Part shown: positions 48,543 to 56,815 of the stretch, piece by piece
Numbering within the stretch: position 1 is the first letter of the stretch
Layout: every line of letters starts with the position of its first letter
Source of the DNA: a virus
Strand: one strand, 5' to 3'
DNA: 64,000 bases
IMG/VR virus record: IMGVR_UViG_3300047491_001293
Coordinates: 1-64,000 of that record
Program-made: the position numbers and the translations under genes
The notes under the pieces: generated by a model
What the model was told of the DNA's origin: nothing
What the model saw: the letters and a program-made list of their open reading frames with translations, nothing else
Databases searched by the model: none

Positions 48543-48677
48543 TTACCACCCATCATTCTTGCTGCGAAACCATGTGTTCTGCCTATCGGAGATCCGACGC
48601 AACAGTATGCAGGTTCCAATGAATGCAAAAAAAACAGCACAAGAAGCACCCAGCAAAAAGCCAATGATGAATTCCAT
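48543..48677 (-). CDS. Tiny membrane protein (44 aa)
   Basis: Frame MEFIIGFLLGASCAVFFAFI-GTCILLRRISDRQ, ending SKNDGW. A single membrane helix with a basic cytoplasmic side. AGGAG five bases before ATG 48677 is an excellent binding site, unlike the overlapping longer frame. Its stop lies one base from the ATG of the next gene, so the two are coupled. Confidence 0.65.
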   Translation of the reverse strand: MEFIIGFLLGASCAVFFAFIGTCILLRRISDRQNTWFRSKNDGW

Positions 48678-48691
48678 GTCATCTCCTCAGA

Positions 48692-48991
48692 TCAAACAAC
48701 CAGACCTTCCATGATTCCATATATTGTTTTGCTATTTAGGAACTTGGGATTTATGTGGCTTGGAATTTTTATGCCACGGAAGAAATACTCCACCTTGCCA
48801 CCCTTTGTCAAATGCAAACCATGTTTGAGTCCGTGGCAATACCAAGTCGCCGTTGTGTCGGTCACAAGTGCTGGCTCTGTGTCGGAATGGAGACGGCCTT
48901 CTTCATCATAAATTTCACGATTCTGGCCAAATGGGTATTCTAGGAAGCATGGGGCTACTCTTTCCTTCCATGACTCAATAATTTCATCCAT
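48692..48991 (-). CDS. MORN-like fragment paralogue of the gene at 21996 (99 aa)
   Basis: IYDEEGRLHSDTEPALVTDT, WYCHGLKHGLHLTKGGKVEY and FFRGIKIPSH follow the first third of the protein at 21996 (NEDGRLHRDDGPAYISPTRI, YINGRRHG, YYYENIRVPPH). The DUF6745-like part is missing, ending NSKTIYGIMEGLVV. It may be a stand-alone domain or a truncated copy. Confidence 0.68.
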   Translation of the reverse strand: MDEIIESWKERVAPCFLEYPFGQNREIYDEEGRLHSDTEPALVTDTTATWYCHGLKHGLHLTKGGKVEYFFRGIKIPSHINPKFLNSKTIYGIMEGLVV

Positions 48992-49055
48992 GATTCACCT
49001 CACTTCACAAAAATTATACTACACAAAGTGAAAATATAAAGTACATGATGGCTCT

Positions 49056-49349
49056 CTAAGCGAAATTGACTTCACCAGACTTTACATTCGCTATCGTGGC
49101 TATCTCTTGAAGCTTGATTTCAAGTACTTGATTTGTTGTCTCAAGGCTGGAAACCTTTTCACGCAATTTTTTGGACTCATTTTGAGATTTTAACACTTGT
49201 TGCTGCAAGTTTCCATTGTCATTGGTCAAAAGATTGATTTCATTCTGCAAATCTAAAATTTGCTTCTCAAGTTTGAAAACCTTGTCTTCAAAATCCAATA
49301 TGACATTGTTTGCTGTGTTTTTTTCAAAAACCTTAAATATGTTGAACAT
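49056..49349 (-). CDS. Coiled-coil protein (97 aa)
   Basis: Starts MFNIFKVFEKNTANNVILDF, then an almost continuous coiled coil (EDKVFKLEKQILDLQNEINL, QQQVLKSQNESKKLREKVSS, TTNQVLEIKLQEIATIANVK). GGGGG before ATG. Oligomeric adaptor or structural role is possible. Confidence 0.7.
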   Translation of the reverse strand: MFNIFKVFEKNTANNVILDFEDKVFKLEKQILDLQNEINLLTNDNGNLQQQVLKSQNESKKLREKVSSLETTNQVLEIKLQEIATIANVKSGEVNFA

Positions 49350-49365
49350 ACAATCCCCCTTTTAA

Positions 49366-49593
49366 TTAAAGGAGTTTGTCGTCCAAATCTTCCACGATGT
49401 TTTCATCTGAGGCGAACCCATAAGGGCAGTTTTTACAGCCACCATGGCAACACCTTCCCCTGCGGAGGAGGAATTCACTCGTCAAAACCATGAGGCCATC
49501 CTCGTAATAAAAATCAATGCCCTCAACCATATTGATTTTCCCATGCGTCAAGAGTATCATGTCCCTAGAAAGAAGGGAGTCTGACATGTACAT
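49366..49593 (-). CDS. DUF5522-like cysteine-rich protein (75 aa)
   Basis: SEFLLRRGRCCHGGCKNCPY carries the CC-x(3)-C-x(2)-CP-Y signature of DUF5522, preceded by HGKINMVEGIDFYYEDGLMV. These are small probable metal-binding proteins of unknown function. The start overlaps head-to-head with the divergent membrane gene at 49586. Confidence 0.72.
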   Translation of the reverse strand: MYMSDSLLSRDMILLTHGKINMVEGIDFYYEDGLMVLTSEFLLRRGRCCHGGCKNCPYGFASDENIVEDLDDKLL

Positions 49594-49870
49594 TTTTTCG
49601 GCAATTCTTTTCCTTGTTGGCCTATTGAGCGTCCCAATGGCTCTTGCATGCGTTTATGCCTCACATGGTCTCCTTGAGAGGAAAGATGGGAGTTTAAACT
49701 TCACACACATCACAGTGTGGCTCTGTACCACACCACTGCCAGCGATATGCTTCATTGGGATGGCAGAGTGCTTGCTGAACGGGTCTTTCTATGTTGGGTG
49801 CTTTGGGGCCATATTGGCTATAGTTGATGCGGCCATCATAGCGCCACTGTTGATAAGCAAAGAAATGTGA
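49586..49870 (+). CDS. Small membrane protein, three helices (94 aa)
   Basis: Starts MYIFSAILFLVGLLSVPMAL (helix 1), then HITVWLCTTPLPAICFIGMA (helix 2) and YVGCFGAILAIVDAAIIAPL (helix 3). AAGGGAG before ATG 49586; the longer frame from 49517 overlaps the DUF5522 gene and is rejected. The first bases are shared, on opposite strands, with the start of that gene. Followed by a terminator hairpin. Confidence 0.68.
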   Translation: MYIFSAILFLVGLLSVPMALACVYASHGLLERKDGSLNFTHITVWLCTTPLPAICFIGMAECLLNGSFYVGCFGAILAIVDAAIIAPLLISKEM

Positions 49871-49896
49871 AACAGCGGGTAAAAACCCGCTGTTTC
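49869..49896. terminator. Bidirectional hairpin after the membrane gene
   Basis: Perfect 12-bp stem GAAACAGCGGGT / ACCCGCTGTTTC with an A4 loop, beginning in the stop codon of the gene at 49586. T-tracts are short, so termination strength is uncertain. It separates convergent genes. Confidence 0.6.
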
Positions 49897-49921
49897 AAAA
49901 AATAACTGGATAAAATTAAAA

Positions 49922-50362
49922 TTAGGGCTTTACGCCAGATGGATCAAAATCCGCACCAGGTGCTGGTTTGGCAGCCGTGGTCGGTATGGTTCCAGGCATC
50001 TGTTTGTTCTGGACTTGTGATGCTTGGCTTTCCAGTTCCTTGATAGTTTGATCAAGCCATCTGACCATTGGCATTGCTTTAACGCCACCGGCAACACCAG
50101 TGGTGGTTGAATCCTTCCAATTAGGATCTTTACTTATAGCATCCAAGGCCTTTTTCAATGCGTCAACGGCATTGTCATATTTCACCTTGGGGCCAGCCAC
50201 TTGGCTATAGGCAGCTTGGCTGCCCTGCTTAACACCTTGCCAAAGCTGCTTTGCGCCCTGCCAAAGGTTTTTGCCAAAGTCCATGAGTCCAGCCTCATCA
50301 ATGCCAATGCTTTCATACAACTTCGGATCACGATGTTCAAGATATTCACTAAATTTGTACAT
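49922..50362 (-). CDS. Leader-tagged protein, 146 aa
   Basis: Starts MYKFSEYLEHRDPKLYESIG, with NLWQGAKQLWQGVKQGSQAA (a repeated LWQG-KQ motif), VKYDNAVDALKKALDAISKD and a Pro/Ala-rich C-terminus (GTIPTTAAKPAPGADFDPSG). GGAGAAAT before ATG. Domain unknown; the duplicated amphipathic motif could contact membrane or DNA. Confidence 0.7.
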   Translation of the reverse strand: MYKFSEYLEHRDPKLYESIGIDEAGLMDFGKNLWQGAKQLWQGVKQGSQAAYSQVAGPKVKYDNAVDALKKALDAISKDPNWKDSTTTGVAGGVKAMPMVRWLDQTIKELESQASQVQNKQMPGTIPTTAAKPAPGADFDPSGVKP

Positions 50363-50508
50363 GTTATTTCTCCAATTCTTGGAACTAAAGCTAGTTATGG
50401 TTCCTCACGCAAAAATAGTTTAATTTATAAAAAAATATCACTTGATTTTTGACCCAAAAAGAATTTTGATGAAGTGGCATATTTCATCAATCCATGGAGG
50501 TCAATGTC

Positions 50509-51315
50509 ATGAAAAGAGGATATGTGCGTGAAGATGGAATGGTGTACGCAAGGATGCTCGATGGTAAACCTCTCTGGCTCACAAGAGAGCAGTACGACAA
50601 GAGAGAGGTGGCCAGAAAGAAGTATGTCAAGGAATGTTTCGCCATGTACAAGAGGAGAAGGCAGTGCGTCAGGAAGATAGGCGAGTATGATCACAGGAGG
50701 AACCTCTATTTTGTTGGGGTGTCATCCTCTGGCAAAGAGGTTTGGAGGGGTCGTGCCTTTTACGAGAGATTTCTTGACAAGGTCAAGAGAAGCAAGTCAA
50801 GGTACAACCAGAGGTGCAAGGATCTGCCACCAACAGACCTTGTCATAGGTTCGCCACACCCAACAAAACCGGGCATTTTCGTTACAAACAAGGTTGGGAA
50901 CAAATGCTTCTTCGGCAACAAGGCAAAACTGCAGAAGCGCCTTGAGAGCATTAGGATGGCATACACAAAGAGGCACTACAAGGCCAAGAAGCGCCGTGCT
51001 CTGGCCCTTGAGGGAATAGTCAGAAAAAGGCGTGGTGAGACTCGATTAGAGGACAGCAAGATTTTCTTCGAGTATGACAGGATCGGCAAGGAGATATGGC
51101 TTGACCCAGTGGAATTCCACAGAAGAAGAAACAAGGACTGTGAGCGTCGAAGGCAATATCGTAAATTGCGGAAGCAGAAAACATGCCAGGAATCGAACTC
51201 CCAAGCATCATCACCCCTCCATTCAGTGGATTTGCTGTCTCCAAGCACAACGGGCAGCTCATGTTTGTCGAAGGAAGAAACTATGAGCAGCGCAACCAGT
51301 GCACAAGGCAGCTGA
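50509..51315 (+). CDS. Highly basic repeat protein (268 aa)
   Basis: Starts MKRGYVREDGMVYARMLDGK after GGAGG. Four related units: VYARMLDGKPLWLTREQYDK, LYFVGVSSSGKEVWRGRAFY, GIFVTNKVGNKCFFGNKAKL and IFFEYDRIGKEIWLDPVEFH, each a strand-turn-strand followed by an Arg/Lys-rich helix. This suggests nucleic-acid binding. The last 133 bp overlap the GT90 gene in another frame, giving a Ser/Thr tail that may be incidental. Confidence 0.7.
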   Translation: MKRGYVREDGMVYARMLDGKPLWLTREQYDKREVARKKYVKECFAMYKRRRQCVRKIGEYDHRRNLYFVGVSSSGKEVWRGRAFYERFLDKVKRSKSRYNQRCKDLPPTDLVIGSPHPTKPGIFVTNKVGNKCFFGNKAKLQKRLESIRMAYTKRHYKAKKRRALALEGIVRKRRGETRLEDSKIFFEYDRIGKEIWLDPVEFHRRRNKDCERRRQYRKLRKQKTCQESNSQASSPLHSVDLLSPSTTGSSCLSKEETMSSATSAQGS

Positions 51316-52037
51316 TCGCAGATGTAGTTTCCAAGTTCCAAGTGCCAGACTTCGGGTGGACAATAGTCAACACCGATGACATGGACCTCTACAAGACCTA
51401 CTTTGGCTACAGGGTCTTGTGCTTCTCGACATTCAATGGTGACTTCAGCCAGACCGTCCCGGACTTCACATATGGTGGGTGGCCAGAGGTTGGCATAGAC
51501 AGCTTTGAGGGAACCTGCGCCAGCATGGAGGCCGGTGGCATGGATCCATATGCAATGAACGCAATCGGCTGGCGTGGGGCTCTTACACATTACAACAGGC
51601 GCCTAATTGTCCAGATGCACGATGGAGCAAACATAGACGCCATCTGGATCGAGTGGGACACGACAAACCCAGAGAGGCTGGTGTGCAGGAACAACTTTGT
51701 CAGCCTCCCAGACCACCCAAGGCGCTGGAGGTTCCTCATCGATGTTGAGGCGCATGGTTGGAGTGGCAGGCTAAAGTTCTTTTTCTTTGCCAACAGGCCA
51801 GTGTTTATACAGGACAGGCCGTACAAAGAGTGGTACTTCCAGCACTTGAAGCCATGGGTGCACTATGTGCCAGTTGCAAGGGACATGTCAGACTTGCGTG
51901 CCAACATGGAAAGGGTCAGAGCAGACCATGCCCTTGAGATGTCACTACGCCGCAACGCCCTTGAGTTCGCCAAAACAAGACTGTCACGGGATGCTGCACA
52001 TGAGCGATGGGCAGAGGCCCTAAGGTCACTTGCTTAA
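51183..52037 (+). CDS. GT90 (CAP10/LpsA-like) glycosyltransferase (284 aa)
   Basis: C-terminal part has HPRRWRFLIDVEAHGWSGRL, FFANRPVFIQDRPYKEWYFQ and LKPWVHYVPVARDMSDLRAN, the core of family 90 (D-x-x-G-x-S-x-R, W...L-P-x-x-H-Y-x-P, DL). VNTDDMDLYKTYFGYRVLCF and DPYAMNAIGWRGAL are earlier parts. Transfers xylose, glucose or a related sugar. ATG 51183 has GGAAG upstream and overlaps the basic repeat gene by 133 bp. Confidence 0.85.
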   Translation: MPGIELPSIITPPFSGFAVSKHNGQLMFVEGRNYEQRNQCTRQLIADVVSKFQVPDFGWTIVNTDDMDLYKTYFGYRVLCFSTFNGDFSQTVPDFTYGGWPEVGIDSFEGTCASMEAGGMDPYAMNAIGWRGALTHYNRRLIVQMHDGANIDAIWIEWDTTNPERLVCRNNFVSLPDHPRRWRFLIDVEAHGWSGRLKFFFFANRPVFIQDRPYKEWYFQHLKPWVHYVPVARDMSDLRANMERVRADHALEMSLRRNALEFAKTRLSRDAAHERWAEALRSLA

Positions 52038-52186
52038 TTGAAATATTTAAACAATTTTTGCTAGAATAATATCAACTTCAAACTTAACGATCATTGTTTC
52101 ACATAAATTTGCCTTATGTTAAATTTGAGAAGTAAATTCAATTGTTGAAACCAAACCATTCAGAGATTGATTTTTAGCATCGTTCA

Positions 52187-52194
52187 TATAAATA
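52187..52194 (+). promoter_or_regulatory. T4-type late promoter TATAAATA
   Basis: Exact match to the T4 late -10 consensus, 16 bp before the ATG at 52211 with GAGGAG between. This is the clearest late promoter in the window and precedes a virion-type gene. Confidence 0.7.
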
Positions 52195-52210
52195 AAAAGA
52201 GGAGATAATC

Positions 52211-53854
52211 ATGTCAAATGGAATAACAAGTCAATCTGGACCAGCATATAAATCAGTTGTAGTTGAATACAAAGACGGGGCATCCAACATAACCGTAACT
52301 CCAGAAACACCCTTGCCAGTTACTGGGACTATTACAACTGGAGATTCTGGTTTACCAGAAGCAGATCCGCTTCCAGTATTTCAACCAGTTTCACAAGGAG
52401 CTTTTGGTGATCAAATAGTAGCAAATCTAAGTCAAGAAATTTCATTAATGTTTAATTATCATGTAGATTCAGATGTGTTAAGCACTTTAACACAGAGCAG
52501 TGCCAGTGTAACCACAGCTAATTCAAAAATGATTTTAGCAACTGGTGGTGTTATGGGGTCTTTAGCCGTTGTAAAAAGCAAAGATTATTTAAGATACAGA
52601 CCCGGATATGGTGGACTGGCTAGATTTACTTTGGGAGTAACAACAGGATACACTGGCACCGAACAAACTGCTGGAGTTGGAAATGAAGAGGATGGCTTTT
52701 TTTTCAGCTACAGAGATCATGATGAGTCTGGAAATCCAGATATGTGTATTGTAAGAAGATCTTTTGGTGCAAGAGAAATAAGATACCTTACGATAACAAA
52801 TGGATCAAGCTCCGCTGCCAACACAACAATTACTCTTAATAGTGTTGCTGTAACCGTTGCTGTAAGCAACAATTCTAATGCAGTAAATCAAACTGCAACC
52901 AATATAGCAAATAATTTTACCTCTACTGACTGGACAGCTTCAGCACATGGCAACATAGTTGTGTTTCGTGCTGTGCATGCTGGTGTAAAAAGTGGAACAT
53001 ATAGCTTTTCCGCTGGCACATCTGGAATTACCACAAGTCCATCTGGAGAACTCACTCAAAAAGTAGCTGGTGTCAACAAAAACGAAGAAGTCATTTCAAG
53101 TGCCAACTGGAATTATGATAAAGCTGATGGTACGGGAACTTTGCCAGATTTAGATTGGAGCAAAGGAAATGTGTACCAGATCAAATATCAGTGGTTGGGA
53201 TATGGTATGATTCAGTTTTATATTGAAGATCCAACTTTGGGAAGATTTATTAGAGTTCACGCTATAGAATATGCAAATACAAGCACCATTCCAACCGTGG
53301 GCAATCCCACATTTCCATTTTACTTTCACGCAAGTAATTCCAATTCAGTACAAAATATAAGCATGTTTACTTCATCATGTGGTGGTTTTGTGGAAGGAAA
53401 TACTGGCAGAAGCACTGGAGGAAATCAAAAAACATATACTGTATCAGATAGTTGTGGAGATTCTGGGACCCTAATAGCAACTCTGTTTAATCCAAATAAC
53501 TTTAAAAGTAAAAATTCCAGAGTTCAAGTGTCCATTTCTGATATTTCTGCTTCGGCTGCCTCGCCAGTAACATTTAGATTTTACAGAAATGCAGCTTTGA
53601 CTGGGACAGCAAGTTGGACTTCTATAGGAACCAACAGTTGCATGTATTATGACGAGGGATCTACAAGTTTTTCTGGTGGTGATTTAGCCTGTGCGATACG
53701 AGTAGAACATCAATCAAACAATAATTTAACTGCCAGAGACATTAGCGATGGCATTTTAACATTACATCCGGGTGACACATTAAGCATTGTCGCCACTTCA
53801 GATTCTGGCACCGTTAAAGTTGGATGTTCAATCAACTGGGTTGAATACTTATAA
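52211..53854 (+). CDS. Putative virion fibre or surface protein (547 aa)
   Basis: Ser/Thr/Asn/Gly-rich, beta-dominated: TTGDSGLPEADPLPVFQPVS, YGGLARFTLGVTTGYTGTEQ, FFFSYRDHDESGNPDMCIVR, NVYQIKYQWLGYGMIQFYIE and FIRVHAIEYANTSTIPTVGN. This matches the style of large-phage fibre and capsid-decoration proteins. A Cys pair in TSSCGGF / DSCGDSG may form a disulfide. AT-rich compared with neighbours. Preceded by the best late promoter here. Confidence 0.72.
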   Translation: MSNGITSQSGPAYKSVVVEYKDGASNITVTPETPLPVTGTITTGDSGLPEADPLPVFQPVSQGAFGDQIVANLSQEISLMFNYHVDSDVLSTLTQSSASVTTANSKMILATGGVMGSLAVVKSKDYLRYRPGYGGLARFTLGVTTGYTGTEQTAGVGNEEDGFFFSYRDHDESGNPDMCIVRRSFGAREIRYLTITNGSSSAANTTITLNSVAVTVAVSNNSNAVNQTATNIANNFTSTDWTASAHGNIVVFRAVHAGVKSGTYSFSAGTSGITTSPSGELTQKVAGVNKNEEVISSANWNYDKADGTGTLPDLDWSKGNVYQIKYQWLGYGMIQFYIEDPTLGRFIRVHAIEYANTSTIPTVGNPTFPFYFHASNSNSVQNISMFTSSCGGFVEGNTGRSTGGNQKTYTVSDSCGDSGTLIATLFNPNNFKSKNSRVQVSISDISASAASPVTFRFYRNAALTGTASWTSIGTNSCMYYDEGSTSFSGGDLACAIRVEHQSNNNLTARDISDGILTLHPGDTLSIVATSDSGTVKVGCSINWVEYL

Positions 53855-54631
53855 AAGTTTTATCGGCCTTGCGGGTATCTCGGCGACAATTCCACGCTTG
53901 TGCATCCTGAAATTTGGGTACATGAACTTGTAAGCGACCTCGACGCTGTCGCTGAACTGGTTTGTGGTGGCCTGTATGATTATATCGCCATCAACACCAA
54001 GAGTTCCACTAAGGTGCGACATTCCAGAGTCTATCCCAAAGAATGACTTACAAGAAAGAAGGAATTTTGCTTGCTCATAAAGTGTAGTGAAGTTAACTGG
54101 CATGTCGGGAAAGAAATTCCTGCTTCCAGGTCCGCCAATTGCATAGGTGTTGCCTCCACTGAACTTTTTTATGGCCCTCTCCATCTCTTGTAGTGTGAAC
54201 CTTGGCTTGTCATGCCTGGGTGAATGACCATTCAATTGGAAGCATTTGTGCCCCCTTTTTTCTGGCATTGGAATGCGTGGCCTTGGAAGCGAAAATGTTT
54301 CCAGCGGGTCTGGCCTGCATGATGAGTGCCCGAAATTTAGTGCGCACCAATAGGCAGTTCCAAGGCGGCCAAGGTTGAGCATCCTGCCAAATCTAAAGTC
54401 ATGCTTCAAACCATCGACCTTCGTTACTGGCTCTATGTAACCCTCATAGTCAAATATGCTCATTATCTGTCTGCCGATCTCTTGCCTTACGAAGTGTATC
54501 TTGGCCTTGAAGCCATCCCTCTTTGCGCAGTTGTAGACAATGTTGGTGAACACCTGGATGTCGCCATAGTGGACGGGCTCTATCTTGAACATTTCAACTC
54601 TGTCGCACTGCAAATCGATGTCTTGGTTCAT
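53849..54631 (-). CDS. GT9-like (heptosyltransferase-type) glycosyltransferase (260 aa)
   Basis: GT-B features: FGRMLNLGRLGTAYWCALNF and NTYAIGGPGSRNFFPDMPVN, then KFLLSCKSFFGIDSGMSHLS-GTLG, the G-x-D-(S/T)-G-x-x-H-x-A/S motif of ADP-heptose:LPS heptosyltransferases. Start MNQDIDLQCDRVEMFKIEPV. It may decorate LPS-like or virion sugars. Convergent with the fibre gene (6-bp overlap). Confidence 0.75.
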   Translation of the reverse strand: MNQDIDLQCDRVEMFKIEPVHYGDIQVFTNIVYNCAKRDGFKAKIHFVRQEIGRQIMSIFDYEGYIEPVTKVDGLKHDFRFGRMLNLGRLGTAYWCALNFGHSSCRPDPLETFSLPRPRIPMPEKRGHKCFQLNGHSPRHDKPRFTLQEMERAIKKFSGGNTYAIGGPGSRNFFPDMPVNFTTLYEQAKFLLSCKSFFGIDSGMSHLSGTLGVDGDIIIQATTNQFSDSVEVAYKFMYPNFRMHKRGIVAEIPARPIKLL

Positions 54632-54652
54632 AGATATTCCGAAGGATTAAAA

Positions 54653-54964
54653 ATGAGCGCCCGTGAAAACACATTTTTTTGGCTTGTATTCACCATCGTA
54701 CTAAGTGTAAGCACAGTAGACCTGTATCTCCTGATCAGGTTCCAAAATGTCATAGCCGAGGAGGAGAAGAACATAGTCGGACTGTGGCTGATCCACCTAG
54801 ATAGTGGTTCAACCGCTCTATTTTCAGCCGTCAAGATGTTTGGGACATGCCTCAGCCTCATGCTCTTGAAGAAGATATTTCTGGCGCACCGAAGGATTGG
54901 CTATATTGTCGGGAGCCTCATGGCCACCTTCCAGATCTGCCTGATCATATACCTTCTGAGTTGA
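54653..54964 (+). CDS. Small membrane protein, three helices (103 aa)
   Basis: Starts MSARENTFFWLVFTIVLSVS, with helices at TFFWLVFTIVLSVSTVDLYL, LFSAVKMFGTCLSLMLLKKI and GYIVGSLMATFQICLIIYLL. GAAGGATT before ATG 54653; the upstream frame from 54401 is a shadow of the GT9-like gene. Unassigned. Confidence 0.65.
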   Translation: MSARENTFFWLVFTIVLSVSTVDLYLLIRFQNVIAEEEKNIVGLWLIHLDSGSTALFSAVKMFGTCLSLMLLKKIFLAHRRIGYIVGSLMATFQICLIIYLLS

Positions 54965-54966
54965 TG

Positions 54967-55290
54967 TCATTTTCCAGAAAACTTTATCATGCAAAAGCCG
55001 ACAAATATGACGGCCATGCCGGCGATCTGAAGTGCTGTCAGTCTAAAGCCAAATATGGCCATCGGCAGTATGTAGCCTATGAACATGATCATCATGTCCC
55101 AGTATGCGCTATTCAAGAGGACGGCCTCCTTGTCTGGGAGGCTTTTTGCAAGTGTGTACCAGAGAAGGCATGCGACTATGTTGCATGCAGTGCTTGCTGG
55201 TATGTAATAGTTCGATGACCTAGCCGTGTCAAGGAAGGTCAACATCATGATAACCAGATATAGCATGGCAGCCGTGATGTAGAAACTCAT
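54967..55290 (-). CDS. Four-helix small membrane protein, SMR/EamA-like (107 aa)
   Basis: Four hydrophobic helices: ITAAMLYLVIMMLTFLDTAR, SNYYIPASTACNIVACLLWY, AYWDMMIMFIGYILPMAIFG and LTALQIAGMAVIFVGFCMIK, the size and topology of small multidrug resistance and EamA half-domains. The final GMAVIFVGFCMIK resembles the last helix of such transporters. Transport function is only suggested. Confidence 0.6.
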   Translation of the reverse strand: MSFYITAAMLYLVIMMLTFLDTARSSNYYIPASTACNIVACLLWYTLAKSLPDKEAVLLNSAYWDMMIMFIGYILPMAIFGFRLTALQIAGMAVIFVGFCMIKFSGK

Positions 55291-55305
55291 GCCATATCTA
55301 TGGCA

Positions 55306-56379
55306 TCAGACTCCTATATCGAGCCTATGCCTCGCTTGCTCAAGTGTGTCACCCTGTGATTTAAACTCGGATATCCTCAAGAGCTGGTCGAGGTTCACGC
55401 CATCAAGCGATTGCGCCCATGAGCCAACAATTGATTCACGCATGACAATGTCTGGGTTGTCAAAGTTCCTGACAAACTTGAACCTGCTTGGCCTCTGCTT
55501 GAGGGCTATGTCAACCTTGCCTATGTCATTGGCCGTCAAGAAGAAGGCGACCTTGTTGTAACTGTTGTAAACCCCATCAAGGCAATTCAATATGCTGTCA
55601 AATGTGAACTTGATTCCCATGTTGTTGGTGCCACCTGGGCTCTCGCCGATGATGCAGCGCCGACAGCAAAAGTAGTTGTCAAAGTCCTCCAGAAGGACAA
55701 TGCACCTCTCAGGAACATTGGAGAACATGAACATGATGTCCATGTTGGAAAACTCTGGCGAAAATGTGATTATGACAATTGGAACCTTGTGCTTGACAGC
55801 AAGGTACCTTATCAACGATGTCTTGCCGTTGCCTGGCTTTCCATAGAGTATAGCACCAGTTCTTGGCTTCTTGCCGTCCATGACCATGGAAACATCCATT
55901 TCTATGTCGTTCCACAGTGACTTGTCAAGGATGGGATCATCGGCACCCTTGATGGATCCTATCTTGTCGGTGTGCCATGGCGTCGCAACAAGGACTGGTA
56001 TGCCAAATTTCTCAAGTTGAACGGCGTGCAACTGGTTGACAAGAAATGATTTTATCGATTTGTATGACCATCGGAAGCAAATTATGACCGTGGTGAAGTC
56101 CTTGCCCTGGAATCCAGCTTGAAGCATGCGCTCTTGATGAGCCAAATAAAACAATGGTGTGCCATCATACTTGCAAAAAGCCTTGTAAACCACTGGGTGC
56201 CTTGATTCCGTGAAAAACTCCTCCTCCATGACAAACTTGGTCACATCATCAAGCGTCTCATAGATCGTCCTAAATGTATTCTGGTCAACCCTAAGATCAA
56301 CAAGGATGACGAACCGCAATACAGCCCATATGCCGACCAAAGTTCCACCAACAGCAAGCAAACCAGTAATCCAAGACAT
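55306..56379 (-). CDS. BCS1-like membrane-anchored AAA ATPase (357 aa)
   Basis: Start MSWITGLLAVGGTLVGIWAV after GAGAGGAA gives an N-terminal membrane helix. A BCS1-N-like beta region follows, then the AAA module: Walker A LYGKPGNGKTSLIRYL (about 179-190), Walker B CIVLLEDFDNYF, sensor 1 VAFFLTANDIGKVD and the arginine-finger region LKQRPSRFKF. Membrane-tethered BCS1-type ATPases remodel or move proteins. Unusual in phages. The frame to 56481 is not used. Confidence 0.82.
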   Translation of the reverse strand: MSWITGLLAVGGTLVGIWAVLRFVILVDLRVDQNTFRTIYETLDDVTKFVMEEEFFTESRHPVVYKAFCKYDGTPLFYLAHQERMLQAGFQGKDFTTVIICFRWSYKSIKSFLVNQLHAVQLEKFGIPVLVATPWHTDKIGSIKGADDPILDKSLWNDIEMDVSMVMDGKKPRTGAILYGKPGNGKTSLIRYLAVKHKVPIVIITFSPEFSNMDIMFMFSNVPERCIVLLEDFDNYFCCRRCIIGESPGGTNNMGIKFTFDSILNCLDGVYNSYNKVAFFLTANDIGKVDIALKQRPSRFKFVRNFDNPDIVMRESIVGSWAQSLDGVNLDQLLRISEFKSQGDTLEQARHRLDIGV

Positions 56380-56425
56380 TAAAATTCCTCTCAAAATGAC
56401 ACTAGATAATGTAAGAGGTGAACAA

Positions 56426-56815
56426 ATGAGAAGTATAAATGAATTCAAGGCTGGCAACAAGATTAAAGGTTTTTTAAACAAGCTTTTTGAGGCTCGACAA
56501 GTGGCGCATATAGCCCACCTTCAAACCAAGAGTTATGCCGAGCACAAGGCTTTGAACTCATTCTATGACAGCATCTTGGATCTCACTGATGGTTTCATTG
56601 AGGCCTACCAGGGGCAATATGGCATCGTGACTGGGTATGAATCCATATCATCAACAGCGCCAGATTCGATAGACAAATACATCTCAGATTTTGCCGACGA
56701 TGTCAAGGCCGCAAGAAAAAATCTTGATGAAAATGACACTCATCTCCAGAACATGCTTGACGAGATTATCAGCCTTGCCTATTCAACAGTTTACAAATTA
56801 AGGTATTTGAAATAA
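56426..56815 (+). CDS. DUF5856-like protein (129 aa)
   Basis: Starts MRSINEFKAGNKIKGFLNKL after AGAGGTG. FEARQVAHIAHLQTKSYAEH-KALNSFYDSILDLTDGF and EAYQGQYG match the DUF5856 pattern (H-I-x-H-x-Q-T-x-S-Y-A-x-H-x-A-L). This helical family, ferritin- or Dps-like in look, is known from T4-like phages. Overlaps the following methyltransferase by one base (TAATG). Confidence 0.78.
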   Translation: MRSINEFKAGNKIKGFLNKLFEARQVAHIAHLQTKSYAEHKALNSFYDSILDLTDGFIEAYQGQYGIVTGYESISSTAPDSIDKYISDFADDVKAARKNLDENDTHLQNMLDEIISLAYSTVYKLRYLK

